Notes under the pieces: model-generated
The model's database searches: none
What the model was told of the DNA's origin: nothing
What the model saw: only the letters and a program-made list of their open reading frames with translations
Assembly: GCF_000759535.1 (NCBI RefSeq)
Contig: NZ_CP009455.1
Span: 372,001 to 436,000 of the forward strand
DNA from: Pseudomonas cremoricolorata
GTDB taxonomy: Bacteria; Pseudomonadota; Gammaproteobacteria; Pseudomonadales; Pseudomonadaceae
Direction: 5' to 3'
DNA: 64,000 nt
Program-made: the position numbers and the translations under genes
Part shown: piece after piece, positions 60,953 through 64,000 of the stretch
How positions within the stretch are numbered: the first letter of the stretch is position 1
Layout: every line of letters begins with the position of its first letter

Positions 60953-61636
60953 ATGAAAACGACTGTGCCCTGCCTCGCAGCAATGATGCTGTTGAGTGGG
61001 TGCAATGGAATGCCCACCAGTTCTTTCGCTACAAACCCTCTCCATGACCAGGCGTTCGTCGTCCATTCGGGCGCGCCGCTGCCGATGCTGCTGATGGCAA
61101 CGGCCATTCAGTGGAATGAGGACTACGCCGTCACCGCCAAGCACACGCCGTTCCTTCAGGGTGTGGTGCATGAGGGGCTGGGTGATGTGGTGTTTTTCCG
61201 GCACAAGGCCAGCAGCGTGCCGCAGTGGCGCCAGTTCGTGCCGGGCGAGGCGGTGACTGCGGTCGGTTTCAATGGTCTGTCGATGCCGGTCGAGGGTCGT
61301 GGGCATGCCAGCGGTGCGCTGGTGCGCCTGAAGGGCACCGGCGGCGGGGTGTTCTATTCGGTGCATGACGGCCCGCTGGTCAAGGGCATGTCGGGCGGGC
61401 CGCTGTTCGCCGATGACGGCAAGGTGCTGGGCATCAACGTTGCGTTCATCGCCAAGGATGAGATCGACGGTGAGCGCCGCCCGGATCTGGCTGACGCGCA
61501 GCGGGTCAGCGTGTTCATGCCCTACAACGAGATCGAGCGCGAGTGGCGCCGTTACCAGTACAAGCTGGCGCACGGCGGCGCCGAGCCGAAACGCCCGGCG
61601 GCTATCGGCCTGGTGGCGAAGGCCGCCGCGCAATAG
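60953..61636 (+). CDS. Secreted trypsin-like serine protease lipoprotein
   Basis: A 227-residue protein with lipobox LLSGC (Cys17) and a compact trypsin-fold domain. The likely catalytic triad is H64 in YAVTAKHTPF, D78 in EGLGDVVFF and S147 in VKGMSGGPLF, in the correct order and with a standard GxSGGP oxyanion motif. It has no PDZ domain, so it is not a DegP-type protease. It probably sits at the periplasmic face of the outer membrane. The substrate is unknown. It follows the tRNA-Leu unit and is likely transcribed alone. Confidence 0.8.
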   Translation: MKTTVPCLAAMMLLSGCNGMPTSSFATNPLHDQAFVVHSGAPLPMLLMATAIQWNEDYAVTAKHTPFLQGVVHEGLGDVVFFRHKASSVPQWRQFVPGEAVTAVGFNGLSMPVEGRGHASGALVRLKGTGGGVFYSVHDGPLVKGMSGGPLFADDGKVLGINVAFIAKDEIDGERRPDLADAQRVSVFMPYNEIEREWRRYQYKLAHGGAEPKRPAAIGLVAKAAAQ

Positions 61637-61727
61637 CGCGGCCTGGCCGCACGCGACAATGGGACGCGCGAACCTTGCTCGGGTCGCGACGTCCGATGAC
61701 TCATGTCAATGAACATGAGCACGCATT

Positions 61728-62645
61728 TTGAAAGAAGCCATTGCCCGTAAATATCGCCTGGTGGTGAAGACCTTCGGCTACATCGGCTGGTCACTGTTCT
61801 GGCTGTTGATCTGGGACGTCGTGGTGACCATCGACTTCATGCTGTTCCTCAACAGCAAGTTCAACCTGCCGTTGATTCCGCTAACCCTGCTCGGCTCGGC
61901 GCTGGTGGTGCTGGTCAGCTTTCGCAACAGCAGCGCTTACAACCGCTGGTGGGAAGCGCGCACGCTGTGGGGGGCCATGGTCAACAGCTCGCGCAGCTTC
62001 GCCCGCCAGGTGTTGACACTGGTCGACGATGGCGACGAGGGCCTCAACCCGGTGAAGGCGACGCTGCTGCGCCGTCAGGTGGCCTACGTCAATTGCCTGG
62101 CTGCGCACCTGAAAGGTGAGCCGTGCCCGCCGGAATTGATGGCGTTCATCCCGCAAGGGGAGTTCGAGCGGCGCAACGGCTCGAACAACTTCGCCAACGA
62201 CATTCTTGCCGGCTCCGCCGCGCTGCTGGCCCGCGAATACAAGGCCGGGCGGCTCGACAGCATTCGCCTGGCCCGGCTGGAATCGACCCTGGTGGATATT
62301 TCCAACGCCCAAGGCGGCATGGAGCGCATCGCCAATACGCCCCTGCCCTTCCCCTACGTGTATTTCCCGCGGCTGTTCATCAGCCTGTTCTGCCTGATCG
62401 TGCCGGTCGGCATCGTCGAATCGCTTGGCTGGTTCACCCCGCTGGCCTCCACCGTGGTCGGCTTCATGCTGCTGGCGATCGAGCGAATCGGCACCGACCT
62501 GCAGAGCCCGTTCAAGGTCAGCGAACACCAGATCAAGATGGACGCGATCTGCGAGACCATCGAGCGCAACCTGGAATCGATGCAGCGCGAGGCGCAGTGC
62601 GAAAGCCAAGGTGACGAAGTACTGATCGAAACGACCCGCAGTTAA
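61728..62645 (+). CDS. Bestrophin-family (UPF0187) ion channel protein
   Basis: A 305-residue membrane protein with helices near residues 20-40, 45-65, 210-230 and 235-255, and the family motifs SFRNSSAYNRWWEARTLWG and NTPLPFPYVYFPRLF. Bacterial bestrophins form pentameric channels; the ion selectivity here is unknown. The start is TTG at 61728 with only a weak ribosome site (GAG about 9 nt ahead), and no ATG or GTG is available in frame before the conserved region. The stop overlaps the convergent LprI-like gene by 4 nt. Confidence 0.9.
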   Translation: MKEAIARKYRLVVKTFGYIGWSLFWLLIWDVVVTIDFMLFLNSKFNLPLIPLTLLGSALVVLVSFRNSSAYNRWWEARTLWGAMVNSSRSFARQVLTLVDDGDEGLNPVKATLLRRQVAYVNCLAAHLKGEPCPPELMAFIPQGEFERRNGSNNFANDILAGSAALLAREYKAGRLDSIRLARLESTLVDISNAQGGMERIANTPLPFPYVYFPRLFISLFCLIVPVGIVESLGWFTPLASTVVGFMLLAIERIGTDLQSPFKVSEHQIKMDAICETIERNLESMQREAQCESQGDEVLIETTRS

Positions 62646-63034
62646 CCTTCAGGGTTAAGCATGCGCTCCAATTCATGGGCGCGGCTCTCGGTCATGTCCT
62701 TGATGCACATGGCACCGTCCAGTTGCGAGAGGGTGCCGTCATTCAAACGCCCCCAGAACGTGCAGTTGCTGTCGCGGTAGGCGATCCAGTTGCGCTGCAC
62801 TTCGCGCAGAGCCTTCTGTTTCGGCGCTGCAAGTTTGCCCATCAATTGCTTGTAAGCCTGATTCAGGCGCGTGTCCTGGCGAGTGCTTTCGCTCTGGATG
62901 CAGGTGCTCATGAGCGAGGTGCTGGAGGCTTTGTCCATGCATTGGGTGTAGGCCTTGGAGCCTTCGGCGGCGTGTGCATTTGAAAGCATCAGAGCCGCGG
63001 CGATGGCGCTGGTCACAAGGGGGAGCTTGAGCAT
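62642..63034 (-). CDS. LprI-like (DUF1311) periplasmic protein
   Basis: A 130-residue secreted protein with signal peptide cut after AHA and the DUF1311 core: CMDKASSTSLMSTCIQSES, then RLNQAYKQLMGKL, QRNWIAYRDSNCTFW and AMCIKDMTESRAHEL. Four cysteines suit two disulfides. Some family members inhibit lysozyme. I placed the start at ATG 63034, as the alternative five codons upstream extends beyond the basic head of the signal peptide. Confidence 0.85.
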   Translation of the reverse strand: MLKLPLVTSAIAAALMLSNAHAAEGSKAYTQCMDKASSTSLMSTCIQSESTRQDTRLNQAYKQLMGKLAAPKQKALREVQRNWIAYRDSNCTFWGRLNDGTLSQLDGAMCIKDMTESRAHELERMLNPEG

Positions 63035-63227
63035 GAGTGGGTCGTCCATTGGTTGTGCGCAAAATGTGCAGGAATTACGCCTGACAGCTCTGCCAGTCGA
63101 GCGCTATCCGAGTATCCAAGACAGTCTGTCAGATACGCCCGGCAGAGACAGACATGACTGATCGCTTGACTCTGCAAGCCCCGGGCAGTTCCGGCAAATG
63201 CAACAACGCAGTGCACACGCCCTACCG

Positions 63228-63815
63228 CTACAACACTTGCCCCTGCTCGGCCGGCATCAACACCGCCCCCGGCTCGAAGCGCAGCGCCGGCGTCTGCAAC
63301 CCGGCATACACCACCGCCAACAGCGCCACGATCATCGCGCCATCCCACCAGCGCCAGCCCGGCACATCCAAGGCACTGCGCGCCTTCCAGCAATGCCAGG
63401 CCTGGCCTGCGCAGAACGCCAGCAGCGCCAGCGCCCACAGATAAAAGCCCAGTCCCAGTGCAGTGACGTCATGGAAGGCATAGCTGACGTTATCCGGCAG
63501 CCGCTCGATGGCAAAGCTGCCCAGCGCCATATACAGCGCGCCAACACCCGCCAACAGCGCCAGGCGCCGGAAGCGTCGATGCGCCAGAACAGCCAGGGCG
63601 AACAAAGGATTGGCGAACCACTGGAACAGCCCGAAGGGCATGCCCCATGGCCCGTAGATGAGCATCTGCAACGCAGACAACTGATAGCCGCCGCTCATGT
63701 GTGCGCCGGCGAAGAACAGGCTGGCGAGGTACAGCAGCAGGCTCAGGGAGAGGTAGTAGGCAGGCAAGAACACGACCGCAGGCAATTGAAACGGGGCCCG
63801 ACCATAACCCGGCAA
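63228..63815 (-). CDS. Uncharacterised membrane protein
   Basis: About 195 residues with five or six hydrophobic segments. Recognisable features are a short ALQMLIYGPWGMPFGLFQWFANP-like loop between helices 2 and 3, a conserved-looking SYAFHDVTALGLGFYLW, and a final helix before a polar tail. I do not recognise a family. The start is uncertain: TTG at 63815 is the furthest supported, 20 nt after the GNAT gene stop, so the two may be cotranscribed. Confidence 0.65.
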   Translation of the reverse strand: MPGYGRAPFQLPAVVFLPAYYLSLSLLLYLASLFFAGAHMSGGYQLSALQMLIYGPWGMPFGLFQWFANPLFALAVLAHRRFRRLALLAGVGALYMALGSFAIERLPDNVSYAFHDVTALGLGFYLWALALLAFCAGQAWHCWKARSALDVPGWRWWDGAMIVALLAVVYAGLQTPALRFEPGAVLMPAEQGQVL

Positions 63816-63835
63816 CGAATAGCGCTCAACCGCAC

Positions 63836-64000
63836 TCAGGCCACCGGCGGTTCCAGCAGCAGACCATACAGCCCTGAGTCGGACAGTTCACCGGCGATAC
63901 ACCAGCGTGCACGCAAGGCGCCTTCGAGCACGAAACCCTGACGCTCCAAGGTGCGCGCCGAACCGTCGTTACGCGGGTCGATTTCCGCCTCCAGGCGGCG
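63836..64000 (-). CDS. GNAT-family N-acetyltransferase, C-terminal part (runs off the right edge)
   Basis: The last 54 codons of a gene that begins beyond 64000. The sequence RLEAEIDPRNDGSARTLER followed by QGFVLEGALRARW is the C-terminal part of RimJ/RimL-type acetyltransferases (motif A helix and the final beta strands), ending GLYGLLLEPPVA. The substrate cannot be judged from this fragment. Confidence 0.8.
   Translation of the reverse strand, partial: RRLEAEIDPRNDGSARTLERQGFVLEGALRARWCIAGELSDSGLYGLLLEPPVA

Overview
The window is 64 kb of chromosome from a gamma-proteobacterium that I would place in Pseudomonas, most likely the P. putida group. The evidence is the high-GC, strongly biased coding sequence, the gene orders mreB-mreC-mreD-maf-rng-yhdP and iscRSUA-hscBA-fdx-iscX, a RoxS/RoxR redox pair, an OprD-type porin, and P. 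putida-style REP elements. It is almost entirely core genome. I see no prophage, CRISPR array, intact insertion sequence or integrated island.

Layout, left to right. 1-5.3 kb (minus strand): cell-shape and division operon mreB-mreC-mreD, then maf, rng and the start of yhdP. 5.4-8.7 kb (plus): gatCAB for Gln-tRNA/Asn-tRNA amidation, followed by an RlpA-like lipoprotein and a Ca2+/Na+-type antiporter. 10.2-14.5 kb (minus): an amino-acid permease, an AEC transporter and the roxS-roxR two-component system, then a divergent SIMPL-domain protein. 15.7-26.3 kb (plus): a peptide-uptake operon with three paralogous substrate-binding proteins, an OprD-family porin and one DppBCDF permease/ATPase set. 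26.3-28.5 kb: an uncharacterised membrane protein, an overlooked 24-residue membrane microprotein, and a gene-free kilobase built around a 270-bp inverted repeat. 28.5-32 kb: prfC and speC, separated by a REP pair and a MITE-like palindrome. 32-36.6 kb: a PepSY/flavoprotein reductase and an omega-amidase/aminotransferase pair. 36.7-45.5 kb (minus): der, bamB, yfgM, hisS, ispG, rodZ, pilF and rlmN. 45.5-54.2 kb: ndk, the complete isc iron-sulfur assembly operon, cysE and trmJ, with divergent suhB. 54.3-60.4 kb (minus): a glycine-zipper protein, then secF, secD, yajC, tgt and queA. 60.5 kb: tRNA-Leu(CAA). 60.9-64 kb: a secreted trypsin-like lipoprotein, a bestrophin-family channel, an LprI-like protein, a membrane protein and the end of a GNAT acetyltransferase.

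Functional groupings: wall elongation is covered by MreBCD and RodZ, and envelope export and assembly by SecDF-YajC, YfgM and BamB. Fe-S assembly by Isc feeds enzymes encoded nearby, namely IspG, RlmN and IscR itself. Translation quality and tRNA modification are covered by GatCAB, HisS, TrmJ, RlmN, Tgt, QueA and PrfC. The peptide block joins outer-membrane entry (porin), periplasmic capture (three binding proteins) and inner-membrane import.

The observations I consider most worth checking are: the mreC reading frame, which seems to start at ATT; the microprotein beside the 310-residue membrane protein; a Glu-to-Gln change at an expected ion-binding position of the antiporter; and the two non-coding repeat structures flanking prfC. 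Starts were chosen by ribosome-binding site and family length. Functions are inferred from sequence recognition alone, with no database search.
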